Source of the DNA: Algisphaera agarilytica
Lineage (GTDB): Bacteria; Planctomycetota; Phycisphaerae; Phycisphaerales; Phycisphaeraceae
Reading direction: 5' to 3'
Assembly: GCF_014207595.1 (NCBI RefSeq)
Contig: NZ_JACHGY010000001.1
Location: 3,814,212-3,878,211 of the forward strand
DNA: 64,000 bases
Notes under the pieces: generated by a model
The model's database searches: none
The model's input: only the letters and a program-made list of their open reading frames with translations
Told to the model about the DNA's origin: nothing
Shown: positions 8,682-17,406 of the stretch, piece after piece
Position numbering within the stretch: the first letter of the stretch is position 1
Layout of the letters: each line of letters starts with the position of its first letter
Made by a program: the position numbers and the translations under genes

Positions 8682-11600
8682 TCAGGGAAGGGTTTGGAAC
8701 GTGCCCACTTGGCTGGCGATGCCATTTTCTTTACGAACAAACAACCCGATAACCCGACGCTCATCGGTCACGGAGCTGAAGTCGCTCGCATCGTGCTCGC
8801 GTACCCAGATGTAGGCAGCAAAGCAGTCGCTCCGCGTCGTGGCGACCTGAGACAGCCAACGGTACACCAAAATCTCTTCTTCCCGGTCGTCGGCGACTCC
8901 GTCATCAATGGGGACACCGGCAGTATCCAAATAGTATTCGTTGCCAAAGTCAACGCGCACGTCAGTGCCGTCAACCTGCTCACTTGTCACCGTATCACCG
9001 ACGTAATTACCTTGCGTTCCATTAGTGGTGAACACGTCGGCCAGGAGCGGCACCAGCTCGCTTACATAAGCAATTCCTTCGCTTTGCCCTATCGTGGTGC
9101 GGGCGCTGACACTGGAGCGCAGAGCACCTCCTGGATTATCACGAAAATCAACAATCACCGCTGCCACAGCATTGGCCAGTGTTGGATTAGAGAACGGAAG
9201 CGATCGCTCGATTAATTCCTGGCTCGCAGTATTGAGGTTGATCGTGCCGGGCGTGAATGAGTCTTCATAAATCGTAAACTGCTCAAGCATCAGCACCGCA
9301 TGGGGAACGTTAAGAGAGTCCACCGCTGCATTGACTTTGGGTGCCCCTGGGGAGAAGTCCAGATACAGATCATCGGGGTTCGGGGTGCCGCCGTGGTCGG
9401 CTTCCCACAACAAGTTGATCGGCTGAGTCCCCGAGTAGCCTAGCCCGGTGATTTGAGCCAATTCCCCGATGTGGCGCATTCTGTTGTTGTCGTAGTTGGG
9501 GATGATCACCTGGGCCTGCGCGTCATTCATCGCGGTGTAACCGGTTGGCACAGCCTTGGCTTGGCCAAAATCCCAAGAGTTAGGCACAGAGGAGGGGGAT
9601 ACGGGGAATACATCCGGGCGATCCGGCGTGCCGATGGCCAGCATATTGATACCACCCCAAGCCGTAGTGGCACGGGCCTCGAAAAAGCTTTGCTGAGGCG
9701 CAATCGGCATCGACACATCGCTGGTATTCGTTAGCAGAGGAGGAACCGTGGAAATACTCACGGACTGGTAATTAGCGCCAAGCGGGGTGTTAGCTGCGGT
9801 TGAAGCCATCATCCCTAGCTCAAAATCTTCGGGAGCATTCGGCGTGCCTGCGGCTTGATCTGTTGGCCATGCTTGTAGCGCAGCGGCACCGCTCATATCC
9901 ACAACGATTGTTTCGGTCGCGGTTACCGACGCCGTGATATCGCCTGCCATGGCCGTACCTAAAGGATCAACATAAAATACGATTGATTTACCCGGATACA
10001 AGAGTTCTTGCTCATTGATATCGGGCGTCGCCGCATTATTTGTTGTAATTCCATTCGCCGTGTTAAATGCAACCATAGCTGCTGGCGTGACGATGGACAA
10101 CAAATCATCGGTGGACAACAGCGTCAACGAACCGCCGGGCGGTGTTACCGTTAAGTAAACATCATCGAGCGAAATTGGGAATTGGAACGGATTAGCAATC
10201 TCGATCGCGAAGATCGCACCACCAACATTGGACCACTCCGACTCGGTCGCGGTCGAACTCACCAAGTCATAGATACCGCGCCCGTAGGCCTCGGCGATGA
10301 AGGGGAGTGCCTCTAAGCCCGCGCGCCCCCCTGCGCCCCCTGTGACCGTAACAAAGTTGTCCTCATCAACATAGTCGGCGATGTTCGACGTGAACTGGTC
10401 GCTGATCTCAGGAATAGTGAAGCCCAGGGGGACACCGCCCCCCAAAAATAACTCGATACGATCGCTTACCGAGTTTTTAGTGTCCGCGTAATCGGCATCT
10501 GTGGCATCGAAGAGAGGCGTCAGATTAAGCCGGTTATTGGAAAACGGCACAACTCCGCTGGGGGCAAGGTGGCTAGTCCCACTCAGCACCGTCGAGTGGA
10601 CGCGGGCATTGATCTCGAAAAATTCTTGAAGATCGACGGCATCGGAGGCCTTGTCACCGAGGTAGCGTTGATAGTCGGCTGACGTCTCATTGCCACTAAA
10701 GAAATCGCGGAGGCCGGTGCCGTTGGTTTCAAAAGCTTCGTTGGTCGTGGTGTCTTCGTTGACTCCTCCTTGATTGAGGAGTTCATACATGTCGTCTAAC
10801 GTGTATGCGTTGGTGTAATCCGCCACGTAGTTATTCGTAGCAAAGCTACTGGCAGAACCATCCCAGAAAGCTGTGCGATCGTCGCGAAGTGTGGGGACGC
10901 CAGACGTTCCGGTATGCCGTGCGATGATATCGGTGCCGAGTAGGTTGAGATCTGCAGCGTTTGCCGTTCCGGGTACGGCCGCGTTTTCCGCATTACGCGT
11001 TTCGTTGACGAACCGCCCAAGATCGATCTCCGCGGGGGTGTCCCATCTCGGAGCGTGCTCACTGGCAACGGTGGTTGTGGAAGTTTCGTAGTCATACCTG
11101 GCGGTGTTGTCTAGAGGGCTGGTGGCGGTATTGAGATTAATCCGGCCCGACAAATCAATGATGCGCACTGCCATCGTATAGGCCTTGCCTTCGATAACGG
11201 GGATGGTCGCCCACGCCCAACGGCTATCAGGAACACCATCGCCATCCGCATCCACCAAAAGGGATAGGGTGGGATCCGCGAAATCGGCCGGGGCGGGTAG
11301 GGTATGACGCACATTCGTGTTAATAGAAACGTTGCTCATTCCCGGCGTTGCAACACCCGCATGATTAATCGGGCTCTCTGTTGGAGCCGATCCAGCCGCG
11401 AGGCTGGTCAGGTCGCTGTGTCCCGCGGCAGAAAGAAAGACGCCGTTCAGGTCTGTGATATTCTCCCAATACGGCGTACCGCCCAAGTCGCTGGGGCTCG
11501 AAGATGCGAGCCACTTGTTATCAAGGTGCCCGCCAACCGCGGCGACGGAACTCGCTGTGGTTAAAGAAGTGACCTGATAATTGTTGGCACCACCCGTCGC

Positions 11601-11939
11601 GACATTCGTCCACGGGTAATCGAACGGCTCGTCGCCCTGGGTTTGATTGACGATCCCGGTGGACAGCAGGTTGGCGTTATCGTCACGGGCATCATCTGAA
11701 ATGGTGTCTTCAATTTTAACGAGGACCGCAGCGACGACGGTATCGATATCACCCGTGGATTGTCCGGCTTGCCCCCGCTGTACCCGAGCAACTTGTAGAT
11801 AGGACGTGCCCAAGGTGGCCATGAGAACCAGCGCTACCATGACCAACAGCACCACGTTCCCCCGCCGCCGGGCAGGGTTTCGATAAGAAGCGATCAAACG
11901 CAAGTAGATCGTGGAGATAGATGTCGTTTGTTTAAACAT
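8682..11939 (-). CDS. GspK-like minor pseudopilin / PilX-like protein, very large
   Basis: This 1085-residue protein starts with a basic region (RNPARRRGN) and one membrane helix at about residues 28-50, as in PilX and GspK minor pilins but without a canonical GFTLxE site. GspK-type helix-hairpin-helix signatures occur twice: GRINLNTA in the first third and GTINLNTASQELIE near residue 900. The rest is Ser/Thr/Asn/Asp-rich, as expected for an exported tip protein. Classical GspK has about 330 residues, so this is some three times longer. An AAAGGA ribosome site precedes the ATG. It follows the GspJ-like gene, matching the G-H-I-J-K order of secretion operons. Confidence 0.75.
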   Translation of the reverse strand: MFKQTTSISTIYLRLIASYRNPARRRGNVVLLVMVALVLMATLGTSYLQVARVQRGQAGQSTGDIDTVVAAVLVKIEDTISDDARDDNANLLSTGIVNQTQGDEPFDYPWTNVATGGANNYQVTSLTTASSVAAVGGHLDNKWLASSSPSDLGGTPYWENITDLNGVFLSAAGHSDLTSLAAGSAPTESPINHAGVATPGMSNVSINTNVRHTLPAPADFADPTLSLLVDADGDGVPDSRWAWATIPVIEGKAYTMAVRIIDLSGRINLNTATSPLDNTARYDYETSTTTVASEHAPRWDTPAEIDLGRFVNETRNAENAAVPGTANAADLNLLGTDIIARHTGTSGVPTLRDDRTAFWDGSASSFATNNYVADYTNAYTLDDMYELLNQGGVNEDTTTNEAFETNGTGLRDFFSGNETSADYQRYLGDKASDAVDLQEFFEINARVHSTVLSGTSHLAPSGVVPFSNNRLNLTPLFDATDADYADTKNSVSDRIELFLGGGVPLGFTIPEISDQFTSNIADYVDEDNFVTVTGGAGGRAGLEALPFIAEAYGRGIYDLVSSTATESEWSNVGGAIFAIEIANPFQFPISLDDVYLTVTPPGGSLTLLSTDDLLSIVTPAAMVAFNTANGITTNNAATPDINEQELLYPGKSIVFYVDPLGTAMAGDITASVTATETIVVDMSGAAALQAWPTDQAAGTPNAPEDFELGMMASTAANTPLGANYQSVSISTVPPLLTNTSDVSMPIAPQQSFFEARATTAWGGINMLAIGTPDRPDVFPVSPSSVPNSWDFGQAKAVPTGYTAMNDAQAQVIIPNYDNNRMRHIGELAQITGLGYSGTQPINLLWEADHGGTPNPDDLYLDFSPGAPKVNAAVDSLNVPHAVLMLEQFTIYEDSFTPGTINLNTASQELIERSLPFSNPTLANAVAAVIVDFRDNPGGALRSSVSARTTIGQSEGIAYVSELVPLLADVFTTNGTQGNYVGDTVTSEQVDGTDVRVDFGNEYYLDTAGVPIDDGVADDREEEILVYRWLSQVATTRSDCFAAYIWVREHDASDFSSVTDERRVIGLFVRKENGIASQVGTFQTLP

Positions 11940-12022
11940 CGTGTCAGTCCTTTCATGCAGGGCAATCCGCCTGCAGTGTTTAGCCCCGAGGGTTTTGCGG
12001 GGCGGACAAATATGGGTCGTTT

Positions 12023-13528
12023 TTATTGCGGTGTGCGTTCAACGGGGATCATGATTTCAAACCATCGCCCCACGGTAGGTTCGACTTCGCCGTTAGGCTG
12101 TGCGTCGTAGGTCACTGCGGGACTAGTCCGTTGCAGGTCTTCGTTGACATTCGTGTCTTGAGTCGTGGCCAATCGACCACGTCCGTCGTGTAGGCGATAA
12201 CGGATGCGGATGATGTAAGGCCAGGAAGCGGGTTTATCGTGCCGCCAGACAAAGGCTGCGTCCGCGGCTACCGCATTCGCCGCAAGGCCCAACTCGCCTT
12301 CGGGGTCCGTGTCGATAAACGTTGCGTAAGCTTCCGCGGGGTTTGTGAACGCCCCGGCAGCTTGGATGGGGGGGAGGTTGTCCATGCTGTACCAAACGAT
12401 GTCACCCGAACCCGTTGCGGTGCTGTCGTCAGCAATACCGTCTGAGTCATAGTCCAGGTCGGGCGTCCCGTCAGGAAAGCCCGTAATCGTGCCGTCGTTG
12501 TGATAATCCCCAGCAAATTCGATGATGAAATCGCTCACCCCTTGCATGAAGAAGGGGTGCATCTGTGCAATCCGCCAAGAATCATAGGGAACGATGGGCG
12601 CGTCGTTGATCTGCACCCGCTTGTTACGCTCTAAGAACATGCGCTGGAAGGCTGCGGTACGGTAATTCTGATCATTGGTGGTGCCGGAGTCACCCGGCCC
12701 AGAGGTACCAGCCGCGTCAAAGAAGCCCTCCTCGGCACCATCCGCAACAAGCGCGAATTGACTGACGTCAGCCAAAGAAGAATAGTTTTCTTCAGTCACG
12801 CCACTTGTCCCGCTATAACCGGAAACCGCACTATCCGCAGCCACGCCATCGACGTGGATCACGCCCGCAACAGACCCGCCCGCACTGGGGCGATCCGTTA
12901 GGTAAAGCTCCTTGCGTGCGAGCACCCACTGCCAAGGATTACGGTTTAGCCCGGTGAGACTAAAGTCATCTAAAAGTCCCGCAGGAGAGCCATTTTCGTT
13001 GGTACGGTTTCCGTGGCCGTACCAAATCAACGAGTGGCTTGCAACGTAGTTTCCAACACCCGCATAGCTGGTACGTATTGAAGGGGCCAGCGTATCGACA
13101 ACCCCACCATTCCCATTTGTCTTAAGAAACATCAACTGGTCGCTTCTCAGCTGTCCGATCAAGGTCTCCTCGCCGATCCGTTCGGCATTGGTCATCGCGA
13201 CTTGCGGATTCGCGATCGTCCCACCGCGTGTGACACGGTAATTGACAATGGCCAGCATGCCGGGCGTATCGCTTGGATCAAGAGCATTCCCCCCCGGATC
13301 ATCGAGCGGGCCCAGCATATCTTCGCTGTCCACACGCAGCTGCTCGGTCATCGTGCGCTGATTCGCAATTACATCGCCGAGCTGAACACCGCGTGTCACC
13401 GCCTTGGTGGTGCTGTTAAAGATGGTGTTTACTAGGCCGATGATGACCAGGGTCAGGGCAACCGACACCAAAAGCTCCATCAGGGTGAAGCCTGCCCTAG
13501 CAGATTGAGGGGAAGTCACACGATTCAT
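12023..13528 (-). CDS. Prepilin-type protein, GspJ/PilW-like
   Basis: This 501-residue pseudopilin has a short basic leader and the prepilin peptidase site G13|FTLMELL, with Glu18 at the +5 position needed for subunit docking. A hydrophobic helix follows to about residue 35. The exported part is long and acidic, with a DYDSDGIADD stretch that resembles a calcium-binding loop, as found in GspJ and GspK proteins. Its ATG overlaps the stop of the GspI-like gene (ATGA). Assignment to J rests on position and length, not on clear sequence identity. Confidence 0.75.
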   Translation of the reverse strand: MNRVTSPQSARAGFTLMELLVSVALTLVIIGLVNTIFNSTTKAVTRGVQLGDVIANQRTMTEQLRVDSEDMLGPLDDPGGNALDPSDTPGMLAIVNYRVTRGGTIANPQVAMTNAERIGEETLIGQLRSDQLMFLKTNGNGGVVDTLAPSIRTSYAGVGNYVASHSLIWYGHGNRTNENGSPAGLLDDFSLTGLNRNPWQWVLARKELYLTDRPSAGGSVAGVIHVDGVAADSAVSGYSGTSGVTEENYSSLADVSQFALVADGAEEGFFDAAGTSGPGDSGTTNDQNYRTAAFQRMFLERNKRVQINDAPIVPYDSWRIAQMHPFFMQGVSDFIIEFAGDYHNDGTITGFPDGTPDLDYDSDGIADDSTATGSGDIVWYSMDNLPPIQAAGAFTNPAEAYATFIDTDPEGELGLAANAVAADAAFVWRHDKPASWPYIIRIRYRLHDGRGRLATTQDTNVNEDLQRTSPAVTYDAQPNGEVEPTVGRWFEIMIPVERTPQ

Positions 13529-14430
13529 GGTTGATAATCGATCGATGATTGGGGGAAAATCAAGATACGGCGGGCCGGATTGCGATTGGCAGGGTCACCG
13601 TTGACCCGCCCACCGGGATCGGCGATCCACAGGGCATCGGGGGGATTCGGGTTCGCGCTGACAAAGCCAACAATCTGGATGATGTCGTCACCAGCTCCGT
13701 TCTGATCGACTGCATCGATGATATAAGTCGTGCCATTGCTATCGAGGATCGGCACTGCGGGAGCCAATTGGAAAGCGTCGATCGTTCCGTTGGGTACTTC
13801 GAACTGGTCGACGAGCACCGCAGAATTCGAAAAGCCGTTGATATCCACGCGGAGCACCGAGGGGTACAGCGCATCACTCGGCGACGCTGAATTGATGGTT
13901 GTTTCGGCGTGGGAATAGTCCACGTCGTCGCGCCGCTGCATCACGAAGGCATAGAGCTCCCATGTCCGGTTGCCTGATCCGCCGAGGGTGGGGTCTGCGC
14001 TGGCGTCGCGGATCAGAGGAACCCAGAGGCTCGCAGCATCCTGAGAGGCGTATACCGAGGGATAAGTACGGTCGCGGATACTGAATTGCCTGAACAAATC
14101 ATTACCTGCCGCGACCCCGTTGATCAGAGGTTGCACTGAGTTACCAAGAGGCCCGGGCTGATCTGCGGCATCGGTGCTGTACTGCGTGTCGTATACTCCG
14201 CCTTCGATGATCCGAAGCTTGCGAGACGACACCATCGCTTCGGCATTGTTCACGGCCTGATCGAGTTCGAGGTCGTTTACGGTTTGTTTCTGAAGGAAGA
14301 TGGCTGTCGGGAAAATCGAAGCCACCGCAACAGCACCGATGGCAAAGATACCGACAGCAACCAGCACTTCCATCAGCGTGAAGCCGGAAGATCGTCGGGA
14401 CGAGAGGTTGGCGGGGGATAAGCAGAACAT
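13525..14430 (-). CDS. Prepilin-type protein, GspI/PilV-like
   Basis: This 301-residue protein has the leader and cleavage site G16|FTLMEVLVAVGIFAIG with Glu21 at +5, then the amphipathic pilin helix. Leu-Met-Glu-Val-Leu-Val-Ala is typical of the GspI/PilV class. The soluble domain has several Asp-rich turns. It is translationally coupled to the downstream GspJ-like gene and starts eight bases after the GspH-like stop. It should be a minor component of the filament tip, processed at the inner membrane by a prepilin peptidase not seen in this window. Confidence 0.78.
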   Translation of the reverse strand: MFCLSPANLSSRRSSGFTLMEVLVAVGIFAIGAVAVASIFPTAIFLQKQTVNDLELDQAVNNAEAMVSSRKLRIIEGGVYDTQYSTDAADQPGPLGNSVQPLINGVAAGNDLFRQFSIRDRTYPSVYASQDAASLWVPLIRDASADPTLGGSGNRTWELYAFVMQRRDDVDYSHAETTINSASPSDALYPSVLRVDINGFSNSAVLVDQFEVPNGTIDAFQLAPAVPILDSNGTTYIIDAVDQNGAGDDIIQIVGFVSANPNPPDALWIADPGGRVNGDPANRNPARRILIFPQSSIDYQP

Positions 14431-14438
14431 GGTGAGTC

Positions 14439-15338
14439 TTAGTTTCGGATGATGGCGCCGGTGGTGGGGCTGAAGAAGAAGATCTTCGCCAGGGTGTCGT
14501 CGTCTTGGGTCATAAAGGCTTGAATGTCGGCAGCTGAAGCAGAACCCCAGCCCCCGGTATCGACGTCGAAGGTTTGCTTGTCGTAGATCACGATGGCGGT
14601 CACCGTCTCGATCTGCTCGTAGGGTAATTCATAACGCAAGCGATTCTTCGGGTCGGAGATATCGCCGACGGTCGCCACCCCGGGGTTGATGCGGGCGTCC
14701 CAGTCATCGGGGTTGTAGCCGCCAGGGCGGCCGTCACCTGTGGTGTAATCCCCATCGGCGTCTTTGTCGTAATAAACGGCGCGGTCAGAACTAGCCGAGG
14801 CCGTACCTACGATAAGCTTTCCGTTTTCGTCAAAAGCAACCGCGAAAGGCGGAGGAACAAAAACCAAGCCGTTAATGCTTGTGGCGTTTGTGTTGCGGCG
14901 CATACCCGCCACGCCCGTCCCCTTGGGGAGGATGATGTAGTCGCGGCCCTCAATGTCCCTATACCCGTTTTTGGGCGGCGTGAGAAGTTCAAGGGGGTTG
15001 CCCGCACCGTTTACTGCCAACTGGTCGTTGACTACCAATCTACACTCGCCAGACGGCGTGAAGATGATCGCGGTCCCGTCGTAGTTGCCGGTGAGCCCAC
15101 CCGGCAGGACACCAATCGCGAAGTTGTTTTCCGTCGCCGCGAGCGAACGGGCGGCGTCGACCGCAACCGAAACGGTATTGGTTGCCGAGGAAACCCGGCT
15201 GCTCTGCTGCATGGTTTGTAGCACCGGGAAGCTCAGCCCCACCATCAAACCAATGATGGCAATGGCCACGATCAACTCGATGAGCGTGAACCCACGATCA
15301 CAAGTGCGCCGGAGGTTGTAATACTTGTAATTTTTCAT
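14439..15338 (-). CDS. Prepilin-type protein, GspH/FimT-like
   Basis: This 299-residue protein has leader and cleavage site G16|FTLIELIVAIAIIG with Glu21, then a segment reading SSATNTVSVAVDAARSLA. That resembles the GspH/FimT region in which the helix continues into a domain of the form 'aRseAi'. It continues into a beta-rich domain with an IIFTPSGECRL strand, typical of FimT-like minor pilins (a prepilin C-terminal strand with 'f.p.G'). It sits two bases from the GspG-like gene. I place it in the H/FimT class with fair confidence from motif and position. Confidence 0.78.
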   Translation of the reverse strand: MKNYKYYNLRRTCDRGFTLIELIVAIAIIGLMVGLSFPVLQTMQQSSRVSSATNTVSVAVDAARSLAATENNFAIGVLPGGLTGNYDGTAIIFTPSGECRLVVNDQLAVNGAGNPLELLTPPKNGYRDIEGRDYIILPKGTGVAGMRRNTNATSINGLVFVPPPFAVAFDENGKLIVGTASASSDRAVYYDKDADGDYTTGDGRPGGYNPDDWDARINPGVATVGDISDPKNRLRYELPYEQIETVTAIVIYDKQTFDVDTGGWGSASAADIQAFMTQDDDTLAKIFFFSPTTGAIIRN

Positions 15339-15340
15339 GA

Positions 15341-15919
15341 TTACGGCAACTCAAAGCTGTAGATATTGTCCGCGGCCGCGTCGTCCGGATCGGCCAGAAC
15401 GCTGTGGTCACCCCATAGACCGTCGGGGCCTGCCGAAGCAAAGAACGGCTGGGCATAGGGGGGGAACTGAGCATTGGTACCATTGCTTGTGGCTGTAGCT
15501 GAACCGTCAGACAGTTCTCGGTACTCGATCTCTAACCCCCAGGCATCGACGACGGTCCCCGGTGTTCCGCCATCGGTTGGAGAGTAAAAGGCACGATTAA
15601 CCGTCTTTTCAATCATCTCTTGGGTGATCGGTTGAGCTTCAACCTGCTCAACGAACCATTCAATCGAGTTATTGACGCCCGCAGTCGAGGAATTTGATGA
15701 ATCGTCATCTGGGAATTTACCGTTGGTTTGCGCGCGGTACTCAGTTTCAACACCAGCAAGCTGTTGAAGCAAAACACGAATCTTTTCGACTTGCGCCTGC
15801 TCCCGCATCTTGGACATACCAACGGCTCCCAGCGCGAGAAGCAGGGCGATGATCGAAATCACCACGAGGATCTCGATCAGGGAAAAACCGGCGCGGGATG
15901 AGGCTAGCGTGTTTCGCAT
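15341..15919 (-). CDS. Major pseudopilin, GspG-like
   Basis: This 192-residue prepilin is cut at G11|FSLIEILVVISIIALLLALG, with Glu16 at +5. A helix continues through MREQAQVEKIRVLLQQLAGVETEY, the usual pattern of GspG and PilE/PilA-like subunits, followed by a short Asp/Ser-rich head. Of the pseudopilins here it is the shortest and the first, as expected for the main shaft subunit. Pseudopilin GspG commonly has about 140 residues, so it is slightly long. It follows the GspF/PilC gene with a 61-base gap. Confidence 0.8.
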   Translation of the reverse strand: MRNTLASSRAGFSLIEILVVISIIALLLALGAVGMSKMREQAQVEKIRVLLQQLAGVETEYRAQTNGKFPDDDSSNSSTAGVNNSIEWFVEQVEAQPITQEMIEKTVNRAFYSPTDGGTPGTVVDAWGLEIEYRELSDGSATATSNGTNAQFPPYAQPFFASAGPDGLWGDHSVLADPDDAAADNIYSFELP

Positions 15920-15980
15920 TGGGTTCCGTGGAGGCAGGTATAGGGGGAGACAAAGAGTCGCGACTGGCTACGCCGTGGCC

Positions 15981-17303
15981 TTACATCACCGACTGCATCA
16001 GCTTGACCAGCGGGAGGAACAGGGCGATGACGATCGCGCCGACGATACCGCCGAGCACAACGACCATGACCGGCTCGAGCAGCGAGACCAGACCCGCCAC
16101 CGCGACGTCGACTTCTTCGTCGTAGTTGTCGGCGATCTTCAGGAGCATCTTGTCCAGGTCACCGGTCTCTTCGCCAACGTCGATCATGTTGACCACCAGC
16201 GGGTCGCAGACCTTGGCCTTACGCAGAGGCTCGGCGAACGAGTCACCCTGACGCACGCTGTCGTGGACGTCCATGAGGGCGTTGGAGTAGACATTGTTGG
16301 CCGTGGTCTCGGCGGTAATGGTGATCGCGTCGAGGATGGGAACACCGGCGTTGACCAGCGTGCCGAGGGTACGGGTGAACTTGGCGATGGTGGCTTTGCG
16401 GACCAGGCCGCCGAGGATCGGGGTCATCAGCGTGAGGCGGTCGAACACGGCCTTGCCGCCGGAAGTCTTCCGGAGCATCTTGACCGCGAAGAAGATGAAG
16501 AACGGGGCGAGCAGTACCCAGAGGATGCCAGGGATCATCTGATCCTGGTTGTAGGTACCGTCTTTGGCTCCGAGGAAGCCGAGCATGCTGCCGCCCAACC
16601 ACTTGGACATGTCGATGAGTATGATCGTGAGCTTGGGCATATCGGTGTCGAAGTCGTCAAAGATCTCGATAAACTTCGGCACGATCAGGATCATGATGCC
16701 CAAGACGATGATCATCGCGACGCTGATCACCGCGGCGGGGTAGATCATCGCGGAGATGATGCGCCGCTTGAGGCGGGCCGCTTTTTCGAGGAACTCGGCC
16801 AGACGCTGCAGGATGAGGTCAAGCACACCGCCGACCTCACCGGCCGCGATCATCTTGGTGTAGAGGTTGTTGAAGGCTTTGGGGTGTTTGGCGAAAGCAT
16901 CGGAGAGCGAGGCACCGGAGGAGACGTCTTCGTGGACCAGGCCGAGCGTGTCCTTCATGAGGCCGGGCTTCTGCTGTTGTTCGAGGATCGAGAGCGAACG
17001 GAGGATGGGCAGGCCCGCGTCTTGGAGCGTAGAGAGCTGACGGGTGAAGAGCGTCAGGTGCTTCTGGCTGACACCACCGATGTTGATGGTGATCTGGCCG
17101 CCTTTTTTCTTGGCCCCACCACCAGCCGCGGCACCACCGGCCGAACCGCCGCCGCCTTTCTTGACCTTCTGTTCCCGGATCGAGGTGGGGAAGAAGCCCT
17201 GGCTCTTGATCCGTGCCAACGCCTCGTCGCTGTTGGCGGCGTTGATCGTGCCTTTCTGTGGCTTACCCGAGTCGTTGAGTGCTTCAAACTGGAATGTCGG
17301 CAT
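15981..17303 (-). CDS. Type II secretion / type IV pilus inner-membrane platform protein (GspF/PilC)
   Basis: The 440-residue polytopic protein anchors the assembly ATPase and pulls subunits from the membrane. It begins MPTFQFEALNDSGKPQKG, the usual N-terminal beta unit. A Gly/Ala/Lys-rich linker follows at about residues 48-70, and two T2SF repeats come after that. Membrane helices lie near IYPAAVISVAMIIVLGIMIL, in the middle (ILWVLLAPFFIFFAVKML), and at the C-terminus (SLLEPVMVVVLGGIVGAIVI), where EPVMVV is the family signature. I chose the ATG preceded by AGGAG, rather than an upstream extension that would be Pro/Arg-rich and unlike the family. Confidence 0.92.
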   Translation of the reverse strand: MPTFQFEALNDSGKPQKGTINAANSDEALARIKSQGFFPTSIREQKVKKGGGGSAGGAAAGGGAKKKGGQITINIGGVSQKHLTLFTRQLSTLQDAGLPILRSLSILEQQQKPGLMKDTLGLVHEDVSSGASLSDAFAKHPKAFNNLYTKMIAAGEVGGVLDLILQRLAEFLEKAARLKRRIISAMIYPAAVISVAMIIVLGIMILIVPKFIEIFDDFDTDMPKLTIILIDMSKWLGGSMLGFLGAKDGTYNQDQMIPGILWVLLAPFFIFFAVKMLRKTSGGKAVFDRLTLMTPILGGLVRKATIAKFTRTLGTLVNAGVPILDAITITAETTANNVYSNALMDVHDSVRQGDSFAEPLRKAKVCDPLVVNMIDVGEETGDLDKMLLKIADNYDEEVDVAVAGLVSLLEPVMVVVLGGIVGAIVIALFLPLVKLMQSVM

Positions 17304-17406
17304 GGTGGGTACTCCTGCGGGGGGCGCGGCCCAAGCGGGCGGCGGAGTGGCGGTGGGGTTCCGCGGTGTTCGTGGCCGGGCCGAGCGGGGCACCGGCGTG
17401 AATGGA